Shown here: positions 50,786 to 61,255 of the stretch, piece after piece
How positions within the stretch are numbered: the first letter of the stretch is position 1
How the letters are laid out: each line of letters begins with the position of its first letter
Source of the DNA: Rhynchopus sp. YZ270_cl-10
Lineage: Eukaryota > Euglenozoa > Diplonemea > Diplonemida > Diplonemidae
DNA length: 64,000 nucleotides
NCBI GenBank assembly: GCA_964035575.1
Contig: OZ037840.1
Location: 868,001 to 932,000 of the forward strand
Direction of reading: 5' to 3'
Program-made: the position numbers and the translations under genes
The notes under the pieces: generated by a model
What the model saw: the letters and a program-made list of their open reading frames with translations, nothing else
What the model was told of the DNA's origin: nothing
Database searches by the model: none

Positions 50786-51718
50786 CTAGTGCCATTGAAC
50801 ACTCTCTTCGGAGTCCTCCTTGTTTGCCTCTGTGTCACTGGCCTCAGCAAGAGTCTCCTCAGGATCCTCAGGAGCCTCCTCAGGAACTTCGTCCTCCCCA
50901 AACACGGACATCCATGATGCCCCGTCCATTTTCACAGAGAGTGCGTTGGGGGCCCCCACGGGTATGTCCACACGAGTAATTCCCACCTGCACCATCACGG
51001 AAGTCTCCCTCGTCGAATCAAGGGACAGAGTGCTGGGGACATCATACGTACCGTCGACCACCCCGATGCTGGCCCCGATGGCAAGGCGCTCCCGCTTCAA
51101 CGCAAAGCTCAGCTTGTGACCCTGCAGCGTCGGGTCGGTGCAAAACACGGTGCAACCGTTTTCAATAAAAATTCGGTGCACTTTTCCACCCGGTGTCATC
51201 TTTTCCCCCATCACCGTGATGATAGGCCATACGGAAGCGCGGGGGCCTCTTTTGATGACCCCCTTGGCCGCCGCTGTCCCTGTTCCCTCGTTGACAATGG
51301 ACGTGTACAAGCACGCCATGTCCATGTCCCCCAGCGACGCCCCTTCCCGAACTACAAGCGCCAGACGCTTGTACGCCTCCGTCTTCTTTGCGGCGTCCGA
51401 TATCCCAGGCAACTTCCGCAGCACGAGTCCGCCAAACACAGTCTCCTTCACTGCCCCTCCGTTCCCTGAGATGCGGAGGCTGTACACACCTTTGGCAGCA
51501 TCAGCCTCTGCCCTGTTCTTCGCCTGTGTGATGGTGAATTTTTTGCCAAGTTCAGCTGCCACTGAGCCATCATTGGACTTGAAGTCCACCTTGAAACATT
51601 TCGAAATCAAGGCCCTCAGTGCAGGGTGACTTAAGGGGGTTGCACCGGCGGGGTTCTTCGCTTTGTACACATAAACAGTACAAAAGTCGTTTGCAATCGT
51701 CGTCTGCTTGCTTGTCAT
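50786..51718 (-). CDS. Transposon ORF A, unknown 310-residue protein with acidic tail
   Basis: I start at ATG 51,718 (MTSKQTTIANDFCTVYVYK); the frame is open 64 codons further up but there it is repeats and low complexity. The body is a mixed alpha/beta sequence with no motif I recognise (ALRALISKCFKVDFKSND; LGKKFTITQAKNRAEADAA; GASWMSVFGEDEVPEE). The last ~45 residues are almost all Asp/Glu (PEEAPEDPEETLAEASDTE). These acidic codons lie inside the terminal inverted repeat; the mirror copy at 53,832-53,943 has an 8-codon in-frame deletion and lies just upstream of ORF B's start. Codon use is gene-like and there is no stop or frameshift. It could be an accessory DNA-binding or structural protein of the element; function unknown. 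Confidence 0.7.
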   Translation of the reverse strand: MTSKQTTIANDFCTVYVYKAKNPAGATPLSHPALRALISKCFKVDFKSNDGSVAAELGKKFTITQAKNRAEADAAKGVYSLRISGNGGAVKETVFGGLVLRKLPGISDAAKKTEAYKRLALVVREGASLGDMDMACLYTSIVNEGTGTAAAKGVIKRGPRASVWPIITVMGEKMTPGGKVHRIFIENGCTVFCTDPTLQGHKLSFALKRERLAIGASIGVVDGTYDVPSTLSLDSTRETSVMVQVGITRVDIPVGAPNALSVKMDGASWMSVFGEDEVPEEAPEDPEETLAEASDTEANKEDSEESVQWH

Positions 51719-51950
51719 GATATGATGTGGTGTGGTTTTTGGATCCTGGAAAGAGGGTGCGACTAATGGGATTGCGATGGAACAAAAACGAGTGCTATGG
51801 GGGGGGGGGGGGGGAGGGGGATTCATTCCTTTGTATAGATTCGCGGTAAACAAACAAACAAACAAACAAACAAATAGTGGAGCACATTCTAGAGTGGCAA
51901 CACTGAACAAACAAAAAATACAACAACAACAACAAAATGTAAACAGGCTA

Positions 51951-53807
51951 CTACTCTCCGTGCATGTTGTACATATGATTTTCTACGGCTCTCGGTGAGG
52001 AAAACACGTCCATACAAATGGGACAATGTTTCTTGGAAATATCCTCTGAGTGATTACACAAAAGATGCTGGCTAAAACCTCGCTTGGAAACATTGCGTTC
52101 GCATATGGGGCATTCCTGCCTGCATGCACAAGTAATTGAAGGGCGGTGATTTGCGTCGTAGTGACAATAGAGCTTGTGCGCGGTATTGAAATTTGTTTGT
52201 GTTCCAAGTCTGGTACAGATGGTGCATATATAGCCTTCGCCCGCATCCTCTGATTCTGATTCTGGTTCTGGTTCTGATTTGCTTTCCACAACAGGGGGTA
52301 CCCTCCATGATGGCTCCTTACACACGCAAATCTTCTTCACCCTACCCTCATCATCAGGGTTGGACAAGAATTTTTGCCCCCACCCTGTTCGGCGTTTTAT
52401 GTGTTTTCCCAGTCCAGCACGTTGCAGTCGCTGCACCAAGTTAGTGCACGCGGTTTTCCAAGTCTCATCTACTACTGTTATGCATTTGCACAGCCACAAC
52501 GTATCAAACTCCCAAAGTGCGGGAAGCGCGTCCGTTAGGGGGCCCAGTGGTGACATCGGCACTCCATGTTTAGTTTCAATTTCGAATGCCAAGAAATCGC
52601 GTTCCATTGTATTTGGGGAGGTGCATGCCGTCCAACGCTTCCTCTCCCCATTGGCATGCTCGAACAGTTCGTCCGACACGGTCACTCTGTGTGCGTCTTC
52701 TTCATCGAACCAATGTTCGACTGAGTGCATGTACGTGCTTTTCGTAACCCCTGGATTCGCCCATTCAAGCAAATACACGGTAAGGTGGTAACACAGTAAT
52801 GCGAACAAGTAATCTTTTGCGTATGGCCTCGACTCGTTCGGGTTTGGGTTTGGTGTGTGGAAGAACCTCACTGGTATGTCACTATACCGAAAGTAGTAAA
52901 GGCCCTGCATGGCCTGGCACAATATTAGTTTGCTCCCCTCATTTTCCTGAATGAGGCTGCGTAGGATAGTTCGTGACTGCGTGCCTGTCATATTGCCGTC
53001 CTGCTTACCAAGGATCTTTGTTTCTACGTCGCGGGCACCCGGTATGGTTTTAATGAGCAAACGCATCACCCCCTTGGTATCATGCAGCATCGGAGTTAGC
53101 GTGTAACAAGGTTGCTCGAATCGCCCGGCAATGCTGCACTCGAATCCACAGGCGTCCATTTCTTGAAGGCTCAAGCGGGTGCAGTTGTGCAGGGCAGACA
53201 ATCTGTCGTCCAGGTCGGTCGCACAGAACGCACTTCTATGTCCCCCGGGGCCGACACCTTTGAAGAGACTTGCCAACTCGGCATGATCTCCCCCGATTTT
53301 GTAGTACAGGAGGGAAAATTCGAAGCCTCCCTTCCTGAGGATGCGCTCTTGAACGTTTGAGAGCTGTGGCAGAAAGGTAAAAACCCACCAGTCGTGGAAG
53401 GTGGATTTTTTTTTGTCAGCGACCGTCAAAAAGTTTGTCGCTTCAAGCCCGTTCGTCGCAGCAACTGCAAGCCTCTTCCGTGCAAGTTGGGACCTGAAGG
53501 CACTGTACGGTGAATACCCATCCCACGTGATGATAATGGTCGGGAAGTCACCGCCCAGTCGCAGGGGGAAATACTTCAGAAGCAAAGAGAGCGATTTCTG
53601 CACATCACCTACCTGAGCCTCTGCCTTATCCTTAAACGGCTTCTCCCGCTGCTGCAACGTCTTGTACGCTAGGCCCATTGACGCCCCGGTCTCAGCTTTC
53701 ACCAATTTTCCGATCTCTTCGCAGTCACGCATCGACAGTCCTAGCTGGACTCTGTTGCGACCTATGATGTTCCCCACCACCCGCACTGTTTCATGATCAA
53801 TTCCCAT
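51951..53807 (-). CDS. Transposon ORF B, putative transposase with C-terminal zinc fingers (618 aa)
   Basis: An intact frame from ATG 53,807 to TAG at 51,951. Candidate catalytic acids are Asp in TIIITWDGYSPYSAF (~residue 92) and in YYKIGGDHAELASLF (~residue 171), followed by a Cys (HRSAFCATDLDD). This D...GGDH...C order recalls the RNase H-like core of some eukaryotic DDE transposases (DG..., GDhk.L...G...C..C), but the family assignment is inference. Residues ~525-545 are an acidic repeat (EPEPESESED). The C-terminus has Cys/His modules: ICTICTRLGTQ...HKLYCHYDANH, CPICERNVSKRGFSQHLLCNH and CPICMDVFSSPRAVENHMYNMH, the last two of C2H2 type, suited to binding the element ends. The length and intact frame suggest recent activity. 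Confidence 0.7.
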   Translation of the reverse strand: MGIDHETVRVVGNIIGRNRVQLGLSMRDCEEIGKLVKAETGASMGLAYKTLQQREKPFKDKAEAQVGDVQKSLSLLLKYFPLRLGGDFPTIIITWDGYSPYSAFRSQLARKRLAVAATNGLEATNFLTVADKKKSTFHDWWVFTFLPQLSNVQERILRKGGFEFSLLYYKIGGDHAELASLFKGVGPGGHRSAFCATDLDDRLSALHNCTRLSLQEMDACGFECSIAGRFEQPCYTLTPMLHDTKGVMRLLIKTIPGARDVETKILGKQDGNMTGTQSRTILRSLIQENEGSKLILCQAMQGLYYFRYSDIPVRFFHTPNPNPNESRPYAKDYLFALLCYHLTVYLLEWANPGVTKSTYMHSVEHWFDEEDAHRVTVSDELFEHANGERKRWTACTSPNTMERDFLAFEIETKHGVPMSPLGPLTDALPALWEFDTLWLCKCITVVDETWKTACTNLVQRLQRAGLGKHIKRRTGWGQKFLSNPDDEGRVKKICVCKEPSWRVPPVVESKSEPEPESESEDAGEGYICTICTRLGTQTNFNTAHKLYCHYDANHRPSITCACRQECPICERNVSKRGFSQHLLCNHSEDISKKHCPICMDVFSSPRAVENHMYNMHGE

Positions 53808-54904
53808 TATTTTTTTTTTTTTTTTGTCCTGTCATGGATGTCCGTGTTTGGGGAGGATGAAGTTCCTGAGGAGGCTCTTGCTGAGGCCAGTGACACAGAG
53901 GCAACCAAAGAGGACTCCGAAGAGAGTGTTCAATGGCACTAGTCAGACACGTCAGTCACTTGACTCCTGCATATGTGTATGGGCGGGATTTTTACAAAGG
54001 GGGTGAGGGACCCAAATCATCATGAAATCAACAAAAACAGAAATCACCCCCCCATCTCCTCCTTTTTTTTTAAATAAATTTTTACAGTGCAGAGACAGCA
54101 AACAACAATCAACAATCAAACAGGTAACCACCAACCTCCCAACCCCCCAACCTCCCACATTTCCAATAAAAATGGCTGTTGCAAGGCATTTCACATGCAT
54201 AAGGTTGTCAAATGACAACCTATAGGTTGTCATTTGACAACCTCAGGTTGTCATTTGACAACCCCTAGGTTGTCACTGACAACCTAGGGGTTGTCTCGCA
54301 CCGAGGGTTGTCCTTTGACATGTCCTTGAGGTTGTCATTTTGATGACTACCGCACCGTGCACTATGCCTAGGGGGGGGGGGGTATCCGTGCCTTGTCAAA
54401 AAAAACGAGGAGTGCGACGATTTTTTTTTGCCCAAAGGTGCACTATGCACCTGGGTGGGGTGGGAATGGGGATAAAAATTCTACCCCAACAGAACTGTTC
54501 TGGGCCGGAACAAAACTGGGACACCCCCAAAAACCCCAAATGTTCCAGTTTTGTTCCGGTCCAGTATACTTCTGTCTCAGAATAGTTACAGCCCAGAATA
54601 AATATTTTTACGGTATACGAGAATCGTCATATAAAAATAAAACACTGTTTTTAGATACGCTTTGCCGAATTGTCTCCCCAGGCTCATTCACTCAGGGACA
54701 CTAATTCGAGCGATCAACGAAAAAAAAAACATGTCAAGAGATATACTCGCAACTTTTTTCTTCACCACCGCTTCACAACTTTTGTAAAAAAAAGTACGCA
54801 AAACCACCGACGAAGGAATATTTTTGTTATTCTACATGCTTTTGAAGGCGTTGCTGTCCTGTGTATGTATGTGAAGTTCGTGCACTGCCTATATTTTTTT
54901 TTTC

Positions 54905-54950
54905 TAAGGTGACTAAGCACGGGAGGCTTAGGGTCATCTTATAAACTTTT
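54905..54950 (+). repeat. R1 stem-loop repeat
   Basis: AAGGTGACTAAGCACGGGAG, then GCTTAGGGTCATCTTATAAA and a T-run. The loop differs from the 8.4-kb copy by one base while both stem strands are kept. Confidence 0.65.
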
Positions 54951-55139
54951 TTTTTCTTTTTTGGCACTGTGCGACACCCTCCCTAAGGCCCCCGCCCCAG
55001 ATCACCCCTCTCCCTCCCCAGGAGTCCCCCCCCATTCCTTTCTTCTGCATGGTAAAAAGGGACAGCTCTCTTTTCTTGCACCTACTACAACGGAGACAAC
55101 ACAGCAACGGGATTTCCAGGGAAGCCTTTTTTTTTTATT

Positions 55140-55297
55140 ATTTTTGTCTCATGAAATGAAGGAGGAAATAGAAACAAAGCACTTTGAACACACTTTTGCG
55201 GTTCTGGGGGGACGAATCGCGCTGCAGAGCCACCTCCTCACCCAAACAGGTCGAGGTGCGTGCGTTTCACCACAACCTGTCTCCCATGGGTTTTATC
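55140..55297 (+). repeat. R7 dispersed repeat, second copy
   Basis: ATGAAGGAGGAAATAGAAAC, TTTGAACACACTTTTGCGGT and GTGCGTTTCACCACAACCTG, homologous to 31,833-31,985. Confidence 0.65.
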
Positions 55298-55478
55298 GTT
55301 GTGATGAGTGTTAAGTTTTTATTTTATTTTTGCGCCTTTTTAAAATTTAATAAATATGGTGCCTAGGTGAGGTTTTCGTGTGTAAATTGTTTGCAGTATG
55401 CCATGTGAGTGGACTGTTGAGGCCATAGTATATACGATGATGGGAATGCCAAAAAATATTATTTTTTTTTTGGGTCTG

Positions 55479-56175
55479 CAGGGTTTCCGCCAGGATTTGG
55501 GGTTTCAGGAATTGGGGGGGACCATCAAAAAGACCCCCCAAAAAATTTTTTTCTCCCCGCAAAAGCGGTCGTCGCGCGCTTCGCGCGCGCCTCCCTGCAG
55601 GCCACAGAGTGGGGAGGCGAAGGGTGCACCAGGTTTGATAGCAGCCATGTCAAGCTTCACAGCTGTGTTGTCTGGTAGAGGTGGTTCGTTTGGAGGTCGG
55701 GGGTGGAAGTTAACAAGGTAAGGGGTCTTGTGAGAGTGGGGGGTGATGGTGTTTGCTTTTTCTATTGTATGGTGCTACAGTCATTACAGTGCTGCAGTGG
55801 GAACAGGTAATAACTACCCGTCGCTTGCACCGAAGCCTCCTTAGAAAAAGGGGCAATGCATGGAAGTATCGATGGAAGTATATCAATATCACATAGCTAG
55901 CAACACAGCGCCGCAGGCGCACGGTACGCTACCTTTACCCTTTTTAAAAAAGATTGCACCACCCCCTTTTTCTTCCACTTCTTCTGGCACAGCGAGCCAA
56001 ATGCTCTGCACGGTGGGGTCGCATGACCACGGGGGGTCATCTACAATCTCCAAAAGCCCATTTTTCTTGGGGGGGACCATGGTCCCCCCCAAACCCCTGT
56101 AAAAATCCGGATTTTTCTGGGAAAAATATTGGGGGGGTCCATGGTCCCCCCCGGTCCCCCTTGGCGGAAACCCTG
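55479..56175. mobile_element. ~0.7-kb inverted-repeat element (CAGGGTTTCCGCCA ends)
   Basis: CAGGGTTTCCGCCAGGATTT at the left and TTGGCGGAAACCCTGG at the right. GGGGGGACCAT words lie inside both ends. The interior contains the GC palindrome repeat and a CGCCGCAGGCGCACGG repeat. No ORF. Only 14 bp of the ends match exactly. Confidence 0.4.
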
Positions 56176-57018
56176 GTCTGATTCCTAAATATTTTGTGTA
56201 CGAAGAAGGCCCAGATTTTGCCAAACAAATTGGTGTTACACATTCACGTCCGTTGCTTCGTTGTGATGGGTAAATGTACGAAGGTGTTTCTGTTTCAGCT
56301 CTTCTTTTCTTTTTTTTTCTTTTTTTATTGAGAAAAATATTTCGCGCAACAAGCAAGATTACGCGTTTTTTTCGGATGTATATATGCGCGGTGTGCCCTC
56401 TGCGGGCCTCGTGGCATTATACCACAAGGTTTTATTTGCAAAAATAAAAAAAACCCTTCTCCGAAACAAAACGTAGTAAAAAGCGTTTTTTTTTAATATT
56501 GTGGCGAACCGTTTTCTTCCTTTTTATTGCCTCTCCCGTTCTCCCCTTCAAACCCCCCCTTCACAAACCCCTCAAAATACAAAAAAAAAAAAATGTATTT
56601 TGAGTACCTTATTATGTATTCATCCTCCCCTCCCCGGCTGTCTTAATGACCCTTGGTCATGGCTGCAAAAAGAAACAAAACAACAACAAAAAAAGCAAAA
56701 TAAAGCAAAAAGCAAAAAACAAAAAACTTTCAAAAAACCCCTCCCTCCCCCCATTTTTTTTTTTTGCATTTTGGATTTTTCAGGCTTTTTTTTTTTGGTG
56801 CATATTTCCCTTTGTGGGGATTTGTACGGTTTCCTACAGTATCAAAGACAGGTACGATATGCCATGTGAAGTGCTCTCTGGGGGTGACAACCCGCGGAGT
56901 ATCAGTTGCCGTTGCCGTCCACCGGTGTACGGTGAAACGTTTTAGGTTATGCACTTCAACTTTCTCTTTCTAACAGGACCAAAAAAATATTTTTTTTGAA
57001 AACTTGGAAAAAAAAATC

Positions 57019-59064
57019 ACGTGTCGCAACCAGGGTAGATCCTTAGCGAAAGTGAAAATAAGGATTCGAGATTTTTTATTTTTTTTTCCTTTTTTTTTTT
57101 CCTTTTTTCTCTGGCCCATTTTTTTGGTTACCTACTAATTTCCAGCCACAGAGTGGCACCACCACGGTCCGCAATCGATCCGGAAAGTCAAAATAAGGGA
57201 GAAACCAAAAGGAAAAAAAAATAAAAGTTCGCTACCGTTTTTTTGGATGGCCTTCGGCCCGCCAATACCCCTTTAATATTTGTCTTCACTTCATAAGACA
57301 AGGATCAATGAGTGTCACCTTGCATAAGACAATTTTGAAGCATAACCTTGAAGAACACAATTACTATGTCCGCAAACCCGCAAAGCAGACCATTGTAAAA
57401 GGGGTGGTGCTGAGGGTGGAGGTTTCGAAGAAATGCGGGTGTGTTAAAGGTCGGGTAGGGTATGGGTCACCTGTACGGAGTATGAGATCCAGTAATAAAG
57501 ACTTCAACCGGACCAAGGCAGAAACACAACACTGTTCGGCCAAAATCCAAAAACCCATAGGGCCCCAGTATTGTTGTCGAAAATCCCCACTTAATTTTTG
57601 GTGGGATTTTGAACTTTGCCCAAAAACTGCGGAAAAAAAATTTCCGCTCGCTGCGCTCGCGGAGGTTTATTTAATGCGGTCTCGCCCACCCAAACTGCCG
57701 GTGCATCAGCACTACCTATTTAATTTTGAAAATTTTCTTGCTAATGCCGGGTACTACCACTTTTTTCAGAATGTTTCTAGAAAGTATTACCCTTGTCAGA
57801 GGGCGCAGTGTCCGACAAGGGTCACTGCCAGAATGTGATTTAATTGGTCAAACGCCGAAGGAAAAGGAAACATGCGAAAGAAAAAAAGTAGCGTACCGTG
57901 CCTGCGGCGCAAGCTTGCAACCCACCCTTCCCATGACTAGTTTGGCAGTAAAAATGTGCTATTTTGAGCGCAATTTTTAGAAATGTTGCGTACCGTGGCT
58001 TCGCCATGGGTGCCACGACCGCCGTTTCTTTTTGTAAATATACTGAGGTCACTGTGTGTGCCTGGTGCAAATATCAATGCAGTGCCGAACTCCGCAGTAG
58101 AATAACCGAGGAATTCTCACATGCCGCCGGAGGCCCTAACGAGCTGGGTTGGGCTCGACCGAGTTTCAGCGAAAACCCCCAAAACCTATATTATCCCCTG
58201 GGGTTTAGTTCTACGACAGCTGAGATGTGTAAAAAAGCACCACTATTCTGCCTCAGTACAGTACCAACCTGCTTGTTGGTTTTTTTTTAGATCGTCACTC
58301 AATTTTCCCGCTCGCTGCGCTCGCGGACAGGGATTACGCTCCACGTGTGGAACGTATGGAAATCCATACGTGAATTGTTTTTGAAAAGGTAGAATCCATA
58401 CGTGTCCATACGTAGGTAATTTGGGTTTTGGATTGGGGCTGGGGTGGGGTAGGTGAGGGGTGGGGCTCCGCCCCCACCTCTCACCTACCCCCTACAGAAT
58501 TCTATTTGTAGGAGACAATTTTCTTCTATTTTACCGGAAAAGGAAGATGCAGCATGGCGAAAGAAAAAAAGTAGCGTACCGTGCGCCTGCGGCGCTAGAT
58601 TGCAATACACCCTTCCCATGACATAATAGGCAATTTTAAACGCAATTTTTTAGAAATGTTGCGTACCGTGGCTTCGCCAGAAACTTTCGTTTTAGCAAAA
58701 TATGGAAGTAAAATTTACGGAACTAGACCATAGTTACCAACGAAAGTGCCATTTTATGTCAAGATTTTAAAGAAATGTTGCGTACCGTGGCTTCGCCAGG
58801 AACATTTGGGGGCCATGACTGATGATTTCTCCAGTTCTTCGAACTTTCACAGCCGTCATCGTGGGGGGTTGATGGTTTTTTTCCGCTCGCTTCGCTCGCG
58901 GACAAACCATCAACCCCCCACGATTTCCCAAAAACCTGAAAGTTAGCGTCAGGCCTGCGCCGAAAAATTTCAAAAACGGGAGAGAAAAAAAAAGGAAAAA
59001 AACGAAAATAAATCTGGGATTTTTAGCGTTTTTAGCGAAAATAAGGATCTACCCTGGTCGCAAC
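57019..59064. mobile_element. 2.05-kb inverted-repeat element (GTCGCAACCAGGGTAGATCC ends)
   Basis: The left arm GTCGCAACCAGGGTAGATCC at 57,022 and right arm GGATCTACCCTGGTCGCAAC ending 59,064. Three TGCGTACCGTGGCTTCGCCA copies (57,983; 58,655; 58,776) and three CGCTCGCTGCGCTCGCGGA-type palindromes (57,646; 58,307; 58,883) lie inside, with two hairpins (GGTAGGTGAGGGGTGGGG at ~58,448; GTGGGGGGTTGATGGTTT at ~58,861). The 176-residue open frame at 57,308-57,838 reads through such a palindrome and is not credible. Confidence 0.5.
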
Positions 59065-60164
59065 AGCATATATCCACGCCACGCCCACCCTCCGCCCAAC
59101 TTACTTCCATTTCGCGGTCTACGTTGAGATGTCCTACTCCCGCTACCGCTCGTCAGTCAACGAAACGGGTATAATTGGAACACAAGGGAGCAAATCCTTG
59201 TGCGAAGTAAGTGGGCTCGGTTTTTTGTATACAACAGACGAAGCGGAACGCGTACGGTTGTAAGGAAATAATACAAGCCGAAATGTTTGGGTGTCTTCGG
59301 CTCGAATGATTTAAAGTCCAATGAAAATCACTTCGTATAGAAGAGCTCAAGAATGTAGGTTTTATTATTTTTTGGACCTCATTAGGAGGAGCCTATGAAG
59401 GAAACCCGTGGCTACTATCCAGCGATAGAGTCTAGAATCAAACAAAAGTTTTTTTGTGTGTCTCTCAAGCGTCACAGGAGGAGAAAAGAGTTTTCTCAGA
59501 TACAGTCGCCAATCACCCCCCCTCCATCAGGGGTAATTGAGCAATCAACGAATGATGTTGCACAATGGGGCATTCATCTTTCGTATTTTTTTTTTCTTCT
59601 TCGTTTTCCTCACATTACGTAACGCAGCACATAACGCTAAGCAAAGTTACCACTGAGGGAAGGGAATTTATGGTGTTCATCGCAAAATAATTACTCCACA
59701 AAACGGGCTTTCCCCTATCACACCCCCACCCACACACCCCCCCTTTTTTTAGACCCTTGGACCCCCTTGCGCACAGCATTGGGAAGGAAAGAGACAAAAT
59801 AAAAACTGTCTCCCCCTTCCCGAGGGGTACGCCACCAGTGATGTATATAGGGGTATTTATGTGGGACCAAATCCCACAAAAAATCGAAAAAAAAAAAAAA
59901 AACTATAGAACTTCGGGATTTTTTGCAATTTTTACCTTACCTTACAGGGCTCTAAGAGGGGTCCCGAAGGGACTACAGAGCAACGCGACCCCACCATGAA
60001 GAGCACGGTCGTCAAGAATCCTAAAAAACGAGTCGGGATTCCGCAAAAAGGGGTTCTCTGAGTGACTCGTGGTGTAAAAAGCTAGATTTTTACACCGTAC
60101 CATGAATTTTTTTTCGCCTGCGGCGCCATCTTATATTGTTTTTTTTGCTCCGCAAAAAAAAAAT
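59065..60164. other. Intergenic region, nothing recognised
   Basis: No gene or clear repeat. Minor items: C-rich stretch 59,720-59,760, a long A-run at 59,887, a GGTGTAAAAA...TTTTTACACC hairpin at ~60,071-60,097, and a CGCCTGCGGCGCC element at 60,117. Confidence 0.4.
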
Positions 60165-60313
60165 AGGGGAAACGACAATGTGGACTCTAAAAATGTGGAT
60201 TACGACAATGTGGATTAATAATCCACATTGTCGTAATCCACATTGTCGCAAAAAATAATCCACATTGTCGCATAATCCGGATTCTTGATTTTTTGCCTTC
60301 TTGGTACCCCATT

Positions 60314-60612
60314 CATGCACTGAGGAGATAATGATCCAACAATTTACAAGAAAGATTACTTAACCTACTGCTGGAAGTTGCCAGGTCGTAGTAACACACA
60401 AAGTGTGCCTCCGTTCGGGAAGACCGGATATTCTAGAGACCAAAAAGGCCTCAAGAATATCTTCCGGTAGTCAAGGTATAACCGAATGAACGGCCCAAGA
60501 CCCCCGTGGAGAAGTTAAATGTGTAATGCTATCAAGTAGAAACTGCGACCACTGTCTTACCCTCCTCAATGCATGGTGGAAGATGTCTTTCACAACAAAT
60601 ATCCTGTACCCA
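60314..60612. repeat. Inverted, longer copy of the 7,480-7,713 segment
   Basis: Reverse complement of 7,480-7,713 with ~80 bp more (GAATGAACGGCCCAAGACCC, GTGGAGAAGTTAAATGTGTA). Because it is longer and its hairpin is complete, it is probably closer to the ancestral form. It begins 13 bp inside the left terminal repeat of the 60,165-61,968 element. Confidence 0.75.
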
Positions 60613-61044
60613 GGTACCCAGGTTCCCAGACCCACGCAGTACTACGTCGCAGTACTACGCAAAATTTACCACCAGACCCTGTCTTCGTGCACCTGAAGTA
60701 CAACGCCGCAGACAGGCCAAACATGCGTTGGACTCAGAGGAATGCCCGCTGTGCAGGTATCATGAGAACCAACTCCCAGCAACAAGGGGCGCCTTTTGGC
60801 GGGCGTTGCTGAGGGTGTTTGGGGTGCAAAGTTTTCCACAATTTTGATGCGCGGGTACAGAAGTGTTGTCTTGTTCTTTCATCTCTAGGAATGTAAATGT
60901 CAATCGCGTTTAACTACCACTAGGGCTTGTTTAGTGAACCCACAAGGGGTCGAAGGGGGTTGGTTATCCCATATCTATCAAAGGTTGTGTCGACCAGGCG
61001 AAACCACTATGTTACGCTGTACGTTGTTAAATCCGAAGAAATAA

Positions 61045-61255
61045 CGCTTTAGCAGCCGCAGGAAGTTTGTTAAAAAGAGTGCCTCACGCTACACAAACCA
61101 CCACCCGCGATTGACTTAGATGTTATAACAAAGAGAATTCAGAACAAAACAACACCCTGCCCCATACACACTAAATTGCCATGCTTCAAGAGCATGCCTG
61201 GGCCAAAATTACTATGACGAAAAGGCAACAAGACCACCCACAAGGAGTGTGAATT
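61045..61255 (+). rRNA. Possible SSU rRNA-like remnant (530-loop and 3'-domain words)
   Basis: TTTAGCAGCCGCAGGAAGTT and TTGTTAAAAAGAGTGCC (61,049-61,085) resemble the 18S 530-loop region (CCAGCAGCCGCGGTAA ... GTTGTTGCAGTTAAAAAGC). GACGAAAAGGCAACAAGACC and ACCCACAAGGAGTG (61,216-61,249) resemble AATTGACGGAAGGGCACCAC, AAGGAGTGG. The spacing is much shorter than in a real SSU, and the nearby 3'-end-like segment is on the other strand, so this is a scrambled relic at best. Confidence 0.25.

Larger units (their letters stand above)
50137..54372. mobile_element. 4.2-kb two-ORF DNA transposon with ~0.54-kb terminal inverted repeats
   Basis: The left end CCTAGGCATAGTG (50,137) continues, after a nested MITE, as CACGGTGCGGTAGTCAGCAA at ~50,371. 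The right end (to ~54,372) reads ACTACCGCACCGTGCACTAT, then GCCTAGG. The arms run inwards to ~50,917 and ~53,832 with few differences. Their outer part is repeats of the palindromic words GACAACCTATAGGTTGTC and GACAACCTCAGGTTGTC; their inner part reaches into the last ~44 codons of ORF A. The interior is two minus-strand ORFs (51,718-50,786 and 53,807-51,951) in the same orientation, 143 bp apart in the stretch between the end of ORF B (51,951) and the start of ORF A. I do not recognise the family. Confidence 0.8.
48440..54625. mobile_element. Outer inverted-repeat unit of a nested transposon cluster
   Basis: ACCGTAAAAATATTTATTCT at 48,447 is inverted at 54,597-54,616 (AGAATAAATATTTTTACGGT). 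Both edges also carry, in direct orientation, the hairpin CCGGAACAAAACTGG...CCAGTTTTGTTCCG (48,470-48,525 and 54,503-54,560). The 1.58-kb element, the 4.2-kb transposon and a MITE lie inside. The direct hairpin copies may instead mean two separate insertions. Confidence 0.5.
54626..57019. other. Intergenic region with repeat copies
   Basis: No convincing gene. It holds R1 (54,905-54,950), R7 (55,140-55,297), the GC palindrome repeat (55,545-55,635), an inverted-repeat element (55,479-56,175), GCGCCGCAGGCGCACGGTAC at 55,908, and R3 (56,905-56,960). Homopolymer-rich C/T and A stretches fill 56,500-56,800. Confidence 0.5.

Noticed and set aside
57308..57838. 176-residue ORF
   Set aside because: It reads through a CGCTCGCTGCGCTCGCGG palindrome that recurs in non-coding positions, and has no domain or codon bias.
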